Source of the DNA: Pedobacter terrae
Lineage (GTDB): Bacteria; Bacteroidota; Bacteroidia; Sphingobacteriales; Sphingobacteriaceae
NCBI RefSeq assembly: GCF_900100705.1
Contig: NZ_FNCH01000009.1
Span: forward strand, 124,001-188,000
Length of the DNA: 64,000 nucleotides
Direction of reading: 5' to 3'
The translations under genes and the position numbers were made by a program. Shown here piece after piece: positions 32,513 to 41,353 of this stretch (the stretch's first letter is position 1; each line of letters starts with the position of its first letter). The notes beneath the pieces are model-generated. The model had not been told where the DNA came from, searched no databases, and saw only the letters and a program-made list of their open reading frames with translations.

Positions 32513-32859
32513 CACCCAAAACCCTTATCAAGAAAGTAAAAGAGTACAGTGCGATAATTGTTAACCTGCTACTTTTCTTCGCTGCCCAATATGTGCTTAG
32601 ATGGATTGATCCAACTGCCGGTACTTATGATGCTGGAGTTCTTCAGTCAATAAACCTGTCTCTGGTAAAAGCTGCAGTGTGCTTTACCTGTGGATGGCTT
32701 GCATTTGGAGCATTCTGGCCAGACCAAAAAACCTACTTAAAACATTTCTTCAGTAACGAATTTAAATCCTTAACACCATGGCAAAAAACCTTAGTTTCCT
32801 GTTCGCTTTTATTGTTTTATGTGGGCTCAATAGTTCTGCTCAATCTGGCATCAGCTTAA
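32509..32859 (+). CDS. Second small membrane protein of the lysis cassette
   Basis: A 116-residue protein with three hydrophobic stretches (IIVNLLLFFAAQYVL; AVCFTCGWLAFGAFW; LVSCSLLLFYVGSIVLLNLA). It could be a holin or antiholin partner of the preceding protein. The last 82 bases overlap the endolysin gene in another frame, so the endolysin signal peptide is encoded inside this gene. Confidence 0.6.
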   Translation: MTPKTLIKKVKEYSAIIVNLLLFFAAQYVLRWIDPTAGTYDAGVLQSINLSLVKAAVCFTCGWLAFGAFWPDQKTYLKHFFSNEFKSLTPWQKTLVSCSLLLFYVGSIVLLNLASA

Positions 32860-33308
32860 GGGATGGAATCCAAAAAACCTACAATGCCGCTATTGGTGTG
32901 CGGGAGCGGACAGGTCGGAACGACGGCGTTGATGTTGAAAAGTATCTCGCTTATGTATGGCTTAAGCCTGGTAACCCCTGGTGTGCTGCGTTCGTATCTT
33001 GGACACTTGGACAGAGCGGAGTCAAAAAAGCCCGGTCTGGTGGATGTGTTGCCCTTATGGAACAGGGAACAACTATCTATCGAACAAATAAGCTTACCCG
33101 GACGCCTGGGCCAGGTGACGTGTTCTTTATCTACTACCCCACGAAAAAAAGAGTCGCTCATACCGGCTTTGTCGATAAGTGGGAATCGACTTATCTCATT
33201 ACCGTTGAAGGCAATACCAATGAAGCAGGCAGTCGCGAAGGCGATGGCGTATATCGTAAAAGGCGTTTAAAATCTCAAATTTATGCGGTTAGTACTTATC
33301 TTAATTAG
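32778..33308 (+). CDS. CHAP-domain endolysin with signal peptide
   Basis: A 176-residue protein. Residues 1-22 are a Sec-type signal peptide (MAKNLSFLFAFIVLCGLNSS, then AQ). A CHAP amidase/peptidase domain follows: W68-C69 in NPWCAAFVSW, the catalytic histidine H128 in VAHTGF, and VEGNTN (about residues 143-148). It would cleave peptidoglycan. The signal peptide means export by the host, so the holins would not be needed for passage but could control timing. It overlaps both neighbours. Confidence 0.85.
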   Translation: MAKNLSFLFAFIVLCGLNSSAQSGISLRDGIQKTYNAAIGVRERTGRNDGVDVEKYLAYVWLKPGNPWCAAFVSWTLGQSGVKKARSGGCVALMEQGTTIYRTNKLTRTPGPGDVFFIYYPTKKRVAHTGFVDKWESTYLITVEGNTNEAGSREGDGVYRKRRLKSQIYAVSTYLN

Positions 33309-33786
33309 CTTCCTGCTGGTGGCAGCATGCAGTAAAAGAACTGTTGACCTACAAGCTGTGAAAACAAGTACCAGGCTTGATACCAAGATTGATAGCTCAA
33401 GCTTAGTTCAGCTTTCAAAAACTAATAATTCCTATGTTTTTTCATTCGAAGATTCAGAAAATGAATATTGGGTCAACATTACTCCCGATACCGGAACTGT
33501 AACTTTTAATCAATTAACTGGCTTTGTTGGAAAAGCTAAGAGTGTAACGATCCATGGGAAACAAAAAAAGAGCCTTAAAAGTGCTTTAACCACTCAAAAT
33601 AAGATCGATTCAAATGCTAAAATCAATGTTTCAAAGGGGATTTCAGTTAAAAACGATATGGTTATAAAGAATAAGCAGTCTGAGTCAAAAAGATATAATT
33701 TTATGGGAGTATTGACGGTGATATCAATATTTGTAGTCGCGATTGCTGCCATTTACCTATTTTTACGCTATAAATCACGTTCATGA
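33283..33786 (+). CDS. Candidate u-spanin (lipoprotein with C-terminal membrane anchor)
   Basis: A 167-residue protein. An N-terminal lipobox (LLVAAC, C16) marks it for outer-membrane lipidation. A single membrane segment is at the other end (about residues 140-161, FMGVLTVISIFVVAIAAIYLFL) with a basic tail. A lipoprotein that also has a C-terminal inner-membrane helix is the topology of unimolecular spanins, which fuse inner and outer membranes at the last step of lysis. Direct adjacency to the endolysin fits. The function is inferred from topology and place. Confidence 0.65.
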   Translation: MRLVLILISFLLVAACSKRTVDLQAVKTSTRLDTKIDSSSLVQLSKTNNSYVFSFEDSENEYWVNITPDTGTVTFNQLTGFVGKAKSVTIHGKQKKSLKSALTTQNKIDSNAKINVSKGISVKNDMVIKNKQSESKRYNFMGVLTVISIFVVAIAAIYLFLRYKSRS

Positions 33787-34610
33787 TTCCTATCTCAGGT
33801 AATTACATCAAAGATGAAAAGGAAGTGCCTTTTTCTGCAGAAATTCCCTCCGCTTGGGAAGAATTAGAAGCGCATCAATACGCGACAATAGTCGAAATAA
33901 GAAGCTTCAGTAAGGCTGACCCATATACCATGGCAATGAGCCTTTTAACTGTATTAATGGGCGTAGATAATTATCACATTCTTTATTACTTGCCTGATGA
34001 GGATAAACATAGCTTGGTGTCGCTCACGAACTTTATTATGGATGTTCAGGTACCGGTAAAAAACTTTTTCCCAACGCTGCAGCTCCGTAAGAAAAAACAC
34101 TTTGCACCATCTGAGTTCCTAAGCGAGCTGAACTTTGGAGAGTGGTGTTTTGCCTATCAGGCCTGGAATTATTACACCCAGTTCAAGGATGATAAATTTC
34201 TTGATGAATTAATCGCTATCCTTTATCGCCAAAAGTCAACTGATGAGCATGCTCTTGATAAGGTTGGGGATATCCGTGAGCCATTTAACGAAAACCTGAT
34301 ATCCAAAAATGCAAAAAGCGTTGGCAACGTTCACCATAGGATAAAACTCGCAATTTATGCGTGGTTTACAGCGTCGATTAACCTCCAAATGAGTTACCGT
34401 CCTACAGCCTTTCCAGTGGGCACAGGTGAAAATGTAGATTCTGAAAGTGATCAAGTTCCAGCAACTATATTTTCCCTTTTCCGCGAATTACTTGGCCCAA
34501 AATGGGGAACTACAGGCGTGCTGCGACTGGAAAATGCCGACTTCGTTCTCGATGGGCTGGAGGAAATGCGTATTGCTTTTAAAGAGTCCCAAAAAAGCAT
34601 AACTGCCTAA
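33783..34610 (+). CDS. Unrecognised morphogenesis protein
   Basis: A 275-residue acidic, mostly helical protein (PSAWEELEAHQYATIVEIRSF; SLLTVLMGVDNYHILYYLPD). It overlaps the spanin candidate by four bases and is the last gene before late element 5. It may be a tail-assembly or chaperone-type protein, but no motif supports a definite call. Confidence 0.45.
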   Translation: MIPISGNYIKDEKEVPFSAEIPSAWEELEAHQYATIVEIRSFSKADPYTMAMSLLTVLMGVDNYHILYYLPDEDKHSLVSLTNFIMDVQVPVKNFFPTLQLRKKKHFAPSEFLSELNFGEWCFAYQAWNYYTQFKDDKFLDELIAILYRQKSTDEHALDKVGDIREPFNENLISKNAKSVGNVHHRIKLAIYAWFTASINLQMSYRPTAFPVGTGENVDSESDQVPATIFSLFRELLGPKWGTTGVLRLENADFVLDGLEEMRIAFKESQKSITA

Positions 34611-34614
34611 TTTA

Positions 34615-34659
34615 CCTGTCGTTTATTGACGATTGCCTTATGCCGTAATTCGTGTTATG
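34615..34659 (+). promoter_or_regulatory. Late promoter-like element 5
   Basis: CCTGTCGTTTA (34615-34625) and TTCGTGTTATG (34649-34659). The spacing fixes the start of the next gene at 34657 rather than at the upstream ATG 34633. It precedes the tail operon. Confidence 0.7.
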
Positions 34660-35133
34660 GAAATACAGGCAATTGTCGATCGTTTTGAACTTTATGCCCA
34701 AAAATTAAAGGACCTGGATCACGATCCGGAGAATTTCAGGGAACGATCTTTTTTTCAACTAGATTTTGAGGATTTGCAAACGGCCATCAAAGAGGGCTGT
34801 AAATTTCCATTAATGCTCTTTCTTACGCCCGATATCGATAAATCAGGAGGTATGGACAATCTATCGGAATCATGGGAGGGCTCTTATATTATCCTGGATA
34901 AAAAGGTTACTACCAAAGCAGCTTGTCTTAATAAATGTAAATTGATTTCCGATAAGGTGTTTAACAAGATGTTAGCTGAAGTAGAGGATTTCTATCAGTG
35001 CGACAGCTTGGAAGCAGGTGGTGGCGGAATTGGTCCTACTACAGATCAGCTTTATGGTTGGGTGGTTCAATTTGGCTTCTCAAAACCTTACAATGGTGAA
35101 GTGAATGCCAACGATTGGGAGGATGGAATATGA
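34657..35133 (+). CDS. Unrecognised protein at the head of the tail operon
   Basis: A 158-residue protein, MEIQAIVDRFELYAQKLKDL. The pattern is helical at first and mixed later, with a glycine-rich loop (SLEAGGGGIGPTTDQLY). The start at 34657 coincides with the +1 predicted from element 5. It overlaps the next start by four bases. A tail-completion or tube-terminator role is possible from position. Confidence 0.5.
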   Translation: MEIQAIVDRFELYAQKLKDLDHDPENFRERSFFQLDFEDLQTAIKEGCKFPLMLFLTPDIDKSGGMDNLSESWEGSYIILDKKVTTKAACLNKCKLISDKVFNKMLAEVEDFYQCDSLEAGGGGIGPTTDQLYGWVVQFGFSKPYNGEVNANDWEDGI

Positions 35134-36767
35134 GCGTAACACTTGCCTCAAGCCCTCAGCTTCATTCATTTAGCAATAGCTACATTACTGCCAAGTTCCA
35201 ATGTGCAGATTATTTTCAACAGGTAGGTTCCTATGCTGTTAATTCGATCAACATTGCAGCAATTACCGCTCCTGGTACTATCATTGAAATTAAGTACGGG
35301 AATAACACTGTTACGATGATGAGCGCACTTGCTCCAGATGATAGTGGTTCCCAATTTCTTTGTGGCAACGGAACCGCTTTGCCTGCAAGCGATGTAGCAG
35401 GTTCGTTTCAATCCAATCACCAACTGAGTACTGATTTTGATATTTCATTTTCCGGCTACAACATCATCTTTACCGCAAAGCAGAAAACAATTGGATTTGA
35501 CTTCATTTCAGGAGGTACAAATACCACGATCGGAAAAGCTGAAATTGTAAAGCCTAATTATCGCGTATTCTTTCGTTTGTTTCTAGAAAATAATACCCAT
35601 ACCGGTTACGATGAAATCTATAAAACTTATCTCGATATCCAGAACGGATCAGGTGGGTTAGCAATTGCAGAACTGGGCGATAAAATCCATCAAAAAATAA
35701 CTGCAGATATAGATGAATATGGGCTTGAAGTTCCTGGCATTACGGTTCTTAGTTGTATGAATACTGCCCGCAAATTCTATTTTGAATTTGCTGAAAGTTT
35801 CGGGGACACCATTACGGTCAAAAAGCTGTTAAAATCCAATGTGTTTAATGTTCTACACGGTGGACTGAGCTTTCAATCTAAATCGTCTGTTAACCTGGTT
35901 AGCCTGATTGCTGGTGGATCACCTACGGAAGACCGTTTTTTAAAGCAAGGACCCAAGTCACAATATGGTCGAATCGATCAGCCACAATTTCTTTATTTTT
36001 TTAATACCAGGTCGACCAAGGCTGGGGCAAAACTATTAATTAAGCGATTTTTTTCAGATGGTAGCAGTGATTCGGCAAACGATTTAACTTTTAACCTCGA
36101 TCAGCACCGAAAGTTTGCTTTTAATGTAAGTCCTGGCAATATATATAATGGCGTAAAACAGTTGGACAGATATGAAATTAACTTGATTGATAATGCCGGC
36201 AATAGGATATCAGAAAAACAGGAATATTTTATAAAACGCGATGGCCAGCGGTATTTAAGGTACTTCCTGAATTGGAGCAGCTGGGGCTCACTGGATTCAA
36301 GGTGTTTCACCGGTGTAAATCAACCTACGTTGGAAATAAACTCAAGTAAGGCCTCTCGGTTGCTTCAATCAGGTTACAAGGTAACAAACGGTGAATTTAA
36401 AGTTTATGGAAAGACCGGTACTGATAAGTTTAAGGCATCCACTGGTTTTAATGATCCGGACATCATAAAGTTTAATAAGGATTTCTTTCTATCGAATCTC
36501 CAGTTTAGATACATTAAAAACACTATTCTGCCAATTGAGGTTACAAGCGATTCGGTTGCCAAGCCCGCAGACAGCGACTTCTTATATGCACAGTCTTTTG
36601 AATACCAGTATTTATATTCAAATCAAAACTATCTGGAGAACGACATTGAAGATGATTTTTCATTTTCAGGATCTTCTTTCCAACCGCCGTACACAGGCCC
36701 GATTTTAATTTTAGCGGGGACACCTGCAAACCCATCAAAACAAATTATTCAACAACAAATTTCATAA
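35130..36767 (+). CDS. Large tail protein
   Basis: A 545-residue, strand-rich protein with many aromatic and glycine residues (SVTLASSPQLHSFSNSYITAKF). The start at 35130 gives an ATGA overlap with the upstream gene. Size, composition and position before the SGNH-type protein suggest a distal tail or baseplate protein. No family was recognised. Confidence 0.55.
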   Translation: MSVTLASSPQLHSFSNSYITAKFQCADYFQQVGSYAVNSINIAAITAPGTIIEIKYGNNTVTMMSALAPDDSGSQFLCGNGTALPASDVAGSFQSNHQLSTDFDISFSGYNIIFTAKQKTIGFDFISGGTNTTIGKAEIVKPNYRVFFRLFLENNTHTGYDEIYKTYLDIQNGSGGLAIAELGDKIHQKITADIDEYGLEVPGITVLSCMNTARKFYFEFAESFGDTITVKKLLKSNVFNVLHGGLSFQSKSSVNLVSLIAGGSPTEDRFLKQGPKSQYGRIDQPQFLYFFNTRSTKAGAKLLIKRFFSDGSSDSANDLTFNLDQHRKFAFNVSPGNIYNGVKQLDRYEINLIDNAGNRISEKQEYFIKRDGQRYLRYFLNWSSWGSLDSRCFTGVNQPTLEINSSKASRLLQSGYKVTNGEFKVYGKTGTDKFKASTGFNDPDIIKFNKDFFLSNLQFRYIKNTILPIEVTSDSVAKPADSDFLYAQSFEYQYLYSNQNYLENDIEDDFSFSGSSFQPPYTGPILILAGTPANPSKQIIQQQIS

Positions 36768-36769
36768 CA

Positions 36770-38971
36770 ATGGCTACTCCTGTTCTCTTAGCAAGAATTA
36801 AAAACTTAATACTGACCGAAGCAGAATGGCTTCTTGAAGATTTCATTCCCCACGATGGTGAAACTATCTATGTCCGTTTTTACAATACTGACGGCACAAG
36901 TTATGTAAATATTAAAGTTGGTGATGGACTAAAGCCGTTTTCCCAGCTCGAATATAATCTTGAACTCCCTGCAAAGCCAGAAGCTGGTATAAAACCTGGC
37001 GATAACCATGGTGAACTGAGCAAGCCCATGTTCTGGTTCGCGGAACCGGGCCAATATGCGAATTTTGGCAATCAAGAAATCACAGGTGCTGCAGGTGTTA
37101 TTGTATGGAATGGATCACAATTCAGTAGTGCAAATTTTAATATAGACTTAAATAATTATGTAAAATCAATTGAATTACTCCCTGATTTTCTGTTGAATAA
37201 AGAAGCACAATATTCTGCAGATGAAAAAATTATTCTAAATGCTATTAAGGCTCTAAGTATTCAACCAGTTGATGATGAAAAATTACACGACTGGATTATC
37301 CTTCAAGTAAATTCCAATCCTCGAACGATAATTTTACGTAATCTCACAGCCGCCGCAAATTGGTATTTAATACCGGAAGACGAGACTGTGCCAACTGAAC
37401 AAACAGGCATAACTTTTTATAATGGGGAGACTGAATATTCATATGCAGATGCTTTGTTTAAGTATAATGTTGGTATTGACTGGAGTCTACTCCCCATTGA
37501 CTTTACTTTCGATAATAATGGCACAAACTTGCATGTAATCACAGGTATTTTTAGTGATTCAGCTAATTTATTAGATAAGCTTGACGTTGAAAATATGCCG
37601 AGTTATCTAAAAGAAAAAAACAGAAAATATTCTAGGTTGGCAAGAAAAGTTATATCAGCCACTCCTGTTTTTGATATCATGGTGCCAAATGCTTTTATAA
37701 ATGACGATTGGAGGTTTCATGCAGTTGCGACAAATGCACCTGTATCGCCTCTTGATGCTAGTTATAAATTTGCAATTGAGATAAGGAATCTAAGCACCTC
37801 TACCGCTTATATGATTGTACAGTATAACCAGCCTCAGCTAATTATAGATGAATTACAAGGCTTAAAGAGCTTTGAAGGACGAGCCTGGTCAGCAAACGGA
37901 ATGCACTTCATAGATTTTAATGTTAGGATCGACTTTAAGGCTTTGGGAGCCAACTTTCAGTATGTGCCAAATGCATCATCTGAGTTAAAACTGGTAGTAG
38001 GCAACAATGATAAGGTCAGCGGTGTGCGTTCTGGATTCTACAATAGTCAGATCAGATATCCAAATTCTTGGCTAAATGGATTAAGGGTAAATTATTATGG
38101 CACATCTATTTGGGCGCTAAGCTACGATCTACCTGCTGCGATATTGAAAAATGGAGGTTTCCCTATAAATGAAGCGATCTCAAGCGGTTGCGCACGTTCG
38201 GGTGTTCCAAAGTATCCAGGAGAAAAAAGGGCATGGCCTATAATATTAAGAGCGATGGGTGATACTATCGCTGAAAAGGTTTATATTCTTGCAAATTGGG
38301 ACTCCATATACAAAGCTTTAGCCACGGGTGATGGTTTGCCGGCGCCACCAGACAGAGCATATTTTGAAGGGCAACATGAAGTAGAAGCAATAAAGCGAGG
38401 TATTACAGATGCCGAGTTTTACATTCAGTGTAGTTACGAGCACAGGATTGTCCCATATCTGGACGGAACAAATCCTATGCCAGATTCTTGGCTGTTTGCG
38501 CATGGTTATAATGAACGTCCGAATCCGGTATTCGAAACTGATGAAAATTACTTGACTCAGCCTGAAAATCCAGAAGACAAAACAACTTTTTTGGGAGCCA
38601 TGAATTTTTATATTGGTATGATCTTAAAGGCAAACCCTTATGCACGTATAGCGATAGTAGGACATTATGAAAATCAATTGAATCCAATTGTTTCAAAAGC
38701 TCAAACGGCAGTTGCAGAACACTGGGGTATTCCCATTCTAAAAACATGGAAAAAAACTGGTTGGTCGCAAAACAGAATTAAGGGGACGCAGCACTTATGG
38801 ACAGATGACCCTGGCAGAGCTGCGTATGCAGGTGTAGATGGAACAGATCCGGACAAAGATATAACCGTCTTACAGTACTGGATTCCAGACAATATACATC
38901 CAGCAACTTCCGCACAGGCTCAGAATTTATTATTAGATATTCAAGCAGAATGGTTAAGTAGTTTGTACTAA
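36770..38971 (+). CDS. Tail protein with C-terminal SGNH/GDSL hydrolase-like domain, candidate receptor-binding depolymerase
   Basis: A 733-residue protein. The N-terminal ~130 residues resemble tail-fibre attachment regions (ETIYVRFYNTDGTSYVNIKVGDG). The C-terminal ~290 residues follow the SGNH plan: block I near NYYGTSIWALSYDLPAAIL (serine in GTSI), HGYNERP as the glycine/asparagine block, and PDNIHPATSAQAQ with aspartate and histidine of block V. SGNH enzymes on tails deacylate surface polysaccharides, so it would help bind or strip the host surface. The substrate is unknown. Confidence 0.7.
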   Translation: MATPVLLARIKNLILTEAEWLLEDFIPHDGETIYVRFYNTDGTSYVNIKVGDGLKPFSQLEYNLELPAKPEAGIKPGDNHGELSKPMFWFAEPGQYANFGNQEITGAAGVIVWNGSQFSSANFNIDLNNYVKSIELLPDFLLNKEAQYSADEKIILNAIKALSIQPVDDEKLHDWIILQVNSNPRTIILRNLTAAANWYLIPEDETVPTEQTGITFYNGETEYSYADALFKYNVGIDWSLLPIDFTFDNNGTNLHVITGIFSDSANLLDKLDVENMPSYLKEKNRKYSRLARKVISATPVFDIMVPNAFINDDWRFHAVATNAPVSPLDASYKFAIEIRNLSTSTAYMIVQYNQPQLIIDELQGLKSFEGRAWSANGMHFIDFNVRIDFKALGANFQYVPNASSELKLVVGNNDKVSGVRSGFYNSQIRYPNSWLNGLRVNYYGTSIWALSYDLPAAILKNGGFPINEAISSGCARSGVPKYPGEKRAWPIILRAMGDTIAEKVYILANWDSIYKALATGDGLPAPPDRAYFEGQHEVEAIKRGITDAEFYIQCSYEHRIVPYLDGTNPMPDSWLFAHGYNERPNPVFETDENYLTQPENPEDKTTFLGAMNFYIGMILKANPYARIAIVGHYENQLNPIVSKAQTAVAEHWGIPILKTWKKTGWSQNRIKGTQHLWTDDPGRAAYAGVDGTDPDKDITVLQYWIPDNIHPATSAQAQNLLLDIQAEWLSSLY

Positions 38972-38972
38972 A

Positions 38973-40838
38973 ATGATTCAAATCATAAACAAGGGAGGTC
39001 GCGCTGCGCACCTTTTCTCGGATACTTCAATTTCAATAGAGCGGAATAATCCGCTCTTTTTAGATAACGAGAACTATTTTGAAGATATAACCTATTCATT
39101 CAACATGCCGGGCGATGCCTGGAATAAAGAGTTTTTTAAAAGCGGCCACCTAGTTGAATCCTCCAACGACGTATACCAGCTAGAGGTACAGACCTTCGTG
39201 TCCGGAACAAGCTTCTTTGCTGGCCTGCTCACCTACAGCCTGCAGGGGAGCGACTTCAAGGCACTTCTCAAAATCAACTACGGAACACTAGTCAGCAAGG
39301 CTAAAAACTCGAAAGTTAATAATATTACAACCCTTGATGGAAATGGCCGGCTTAGTGCTGATCTTACCACGCCTGCATTAATGAAAGACACGTGCGTTAA
39401 CCCACAGAACTATCCGTATGCATTTTTCCCAATTTACAATCCCGTTGCGAACAACTCTTTTGTAAATAACTGGAACCATTCCAGCCAGAGCTTTTCCCTT
39501 AATAGTCCTGTGGTTGCCTTTTACAAATTGCAATATATCTTTGAACGGATACTTGAGTATTTGGGTTTTGAAATGGCTGGCAGTTTTTTTCAGGATGAGA
39601 ATAACAAGGCCATTTATATTTATGGTGGCATCGATGGTATTTTTATTTACTCTTCTTTAGCCTCAGTCCCTCCAGGTATCACGATATCCGATTTTTTCAA
39701 AATGTATAAACAGCGGTTGAACATATCGATATCATTTAACCTTTTGGATGGCAAAGCATATATCGATTCAGCCAAGACATTGATCGCTACGCAGGACATT
39801 ATCGATTTAACTCCTTATGTTTCGGATGTTACGGAAATTGCACCTCCTGAGGTTGTTGGCTATACCTTGACGCTTAAGCCGGATGATACAGATGAGCTAT
39901 TTAAAATCAAGATTAATGATGAAAAGCAGTCCGCGCCAACTAACCAGGTAATCATTGGTGATGGTGATAAGGGAATTGAGATCGATATCAGTACGCTCAA
40001 AGAAAGAACAGTCGATAACTACGTTATGCCTGCCACAAATCAGCCAATTTACCCACATAACGATATGAGATTGATCAGCTTTAAAGGCATGAAAGATGTG
40101 GGTGGAGGCAAGTTTTTTCCTGAAGCCAGGGCAATGGAAATCGGAAATGATGAAATTTTCTATTATAAATTTTTGAATGATAGCAAAAAGGTTCGCTTAA
40201 CAGCATTGATAAGCAGCTCCCTTACTGCTAAACTGACCTCTTTTAAAAAAATTGCTTTTAAAAGCCGGGAGGGTTTCTATTCACTGGCCTTAACGGAAAA
40301 AGTCTCATATTCAATCAGGAATAGTAATGAGGATCTGATAGACGTGGAAGTTGATTGCCGAACGATTACACTGGATTCAAGGACCAGTGTAAAGATTCAG
40401 CCGGTTATCCCTGCTTTTAACAATGTTGTTGGATTTGCTGCATTCAGGGCATATTTCACTGAACTAACGGTTAGCAAAATTGAATATGATCTCTATTACT
40501 TTGACTGGGCAACCAGGGAGTGGCCACCTGGTCAATCTGGCCCTGAAGAAAACATGCCCCAAAAATCGCAGGGACCACGAACAGTTAGCGGAACCATTAC
40601 AAGTTCAACAGACAGCTATGGTGTAGGTGGTATTGTAGCCATTACAGAATTTATTGAATCTTATGACATCGCACCCATTGAATTAAGGATTAAAAATGCT
40701 GTTCCAAAGTATATAGTGGTTTTCGGCAAAAAGTATTATTTCAGACAACGCGATAACTATTATTATGTAAGTGACCACGATTTTGATGTGTATGGCTTTG
40801 ATGATCAGCGCGGACGTGGGCTGCTGATCGTGTTCTAG
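38973..40838 (+). CDS. Large tail or baseplate protein
   Basis: A 621-residue protein, MIQIINKGGRAAHLFSDTSI and following, rich in strands and aromatic residues. It begins one base after the SGNH protein. The size and place are those of a tail-tip or hub component. No enzyme motif was recognised. Late element 6 begins just past the stop. Confidence 0.55.
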   Translation: MIQIINKGGRAAHLFSDTSISIERNNPLFLDNENYFEDITYSFNMPGDAWNKEFFKSGHLVESSNDVYQLEVQTFVSGTSFFAGLLTYSLQGSDFKALLKINYGTLVSKAKNSKVNNITTLDGNGRLSADLTTPALMKDTCVNPQNYPYAFFPIYNPVANNSFVNNWNHSSQSFSLNSPVVAFYKLQYIFERILEYLGFEMAGSFFQDENNKAIYIYGGIDGIFIYSSLASVPPGITISDFFKMYKQRLNISISFNLLDGKAYIDSAKTLIATQDIIDLTPYVSDVTEIAPPEVVGYTLTLKPDDTDELFKIKINDEKQSAPTNQVIIGDGDKGIEIDISTLKERTVDNYVMPATNQPIYPHNDMRLISFKGMKDVGGGKFFPEARAMEIGNDEIFYYKFLNDSKKVRLTALISSSLTAKLTSFKKIAFKSREGFYSLALTEKVSYSIRNSNEDLIDVEVDCRTITLDSRTSVKIQPVIPAFNNVVGFAAFRAYFTELTVSKIEYDLYYFDWATREWPPGQSGPEENMPQKSQGPRTVSGTITSSTDSYGVGGIVAITEFIESYDIAPIELRIKNAVPKYIVVFGKKYYFRQRDNYYYVSDHDFDVYGFDDQRGRGLLIVF

Positions 40839-40839
40839 G

Positions 40840-40884
40840 CCTGTCGTTTACCAGCGTTTAAAATTACCCCTCCTTAGCGTTCAG
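40840..40884 (+). promoter_or_regulatory. Late promoter-like element 6, overlapping a terminator
   Basis: CCTGTCGTTTA (40840-40850) with the less conserved second box TTAGCGTTCAG at 40874-40884. The expected transcription start near 40882 falls inside the 5' arm of the terminator hairpin 40877-40900. Transcripts from upstream would fold the hairpin, while those starting here would lack the arm and read through. Confidence 0.6.
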
Positions 40885-40907
40885 AATAACCTCTGAACGC
40901 TTTTTTT
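40877..40907 (+). terminator. Terminator immediately before the gene at 40908
   Basis: Stem GCGTTCAGA / TCTGAACGC with a six-base loop is followed by T7, and the next ATG comes directly after the T-run. It ends the tail operon at 40838. Its overlap with element 6 is unusual. Confidence 0.85.
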
Positions 40908-41339
40908 ATGTCTTTACTCACCCAGTACAATTCCGATGTTTCCCAATGGACCAATAAAGCCAGGCGGAAAATTAAGCTTGAAGTTCTACGCCTGGTACTT
41001 AACGTTGGTCCCGGTCACGATCAACAAAAGGCATCGGTAAAGAAATATGCCGGTGAAGCTTCAAAAATTGATTTTTCAATGCCCTACTATATGGCCTTTG
41101 TCCATAAGGGTGCTGGCCGTGGCTATGGTGGAAATAAGTCGGGAGAGTTCTCTTTGAAAGGAGGCGGAAAGGGGAAAACAAACCCGCTCAGTATGGGCAA
41201 AATGGGCACAGGCAAACGAAAGGCCAAGCCATTCTTTAATCCAGTGATCGAGGAGCTCTTCCCGGAGCTCGCCAATATCATCGCCCAATATCACGGCGAT
41301 AAGGTATTCGCAAAAATTGAAAAAATACTAGTACGCTAA
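40908..41339 (+). CDS. Tail-completion-like protein (HK97 gp10 type, tentative)
   Basis: A 143-residue basic protein. N-terminal helix (WTNKARRKIKLEVLRLVLNV), then PYYMAFVHKGAGRGYGG, a glycine/lysine-rich stretch, and a C-terminal helix after PFFNPVIEELFPEL. The pattern F-V-x-x-G followed by F-x-x-P near the end resembles small tail-completion proteins of the HK97 gp10 type. It precedes the tape measure. Confidence 0.5.
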   Translation: MSLLTQYNSDVSQWTNKARRKIKLEVLRLVLNVGPGHDQQKASVKKYAGEASKIDFSMPYYMAFVHKGAGRGYGGNKSGEFSLKGGGKGKTNPLSMGKMGTGKRKAKPFFNPVIEELFPELANIIAQYHGDKVFAKIEKILVR

Positions 41340-41353
41340 ATCTCAACGCTCTC

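Noticed and set aside
34633..34656. Earlier start for the gene at 34657
   Set aside because: It would place the start inside the late element; in the other three matching operons the start codon is at the position equivalent to 34657.
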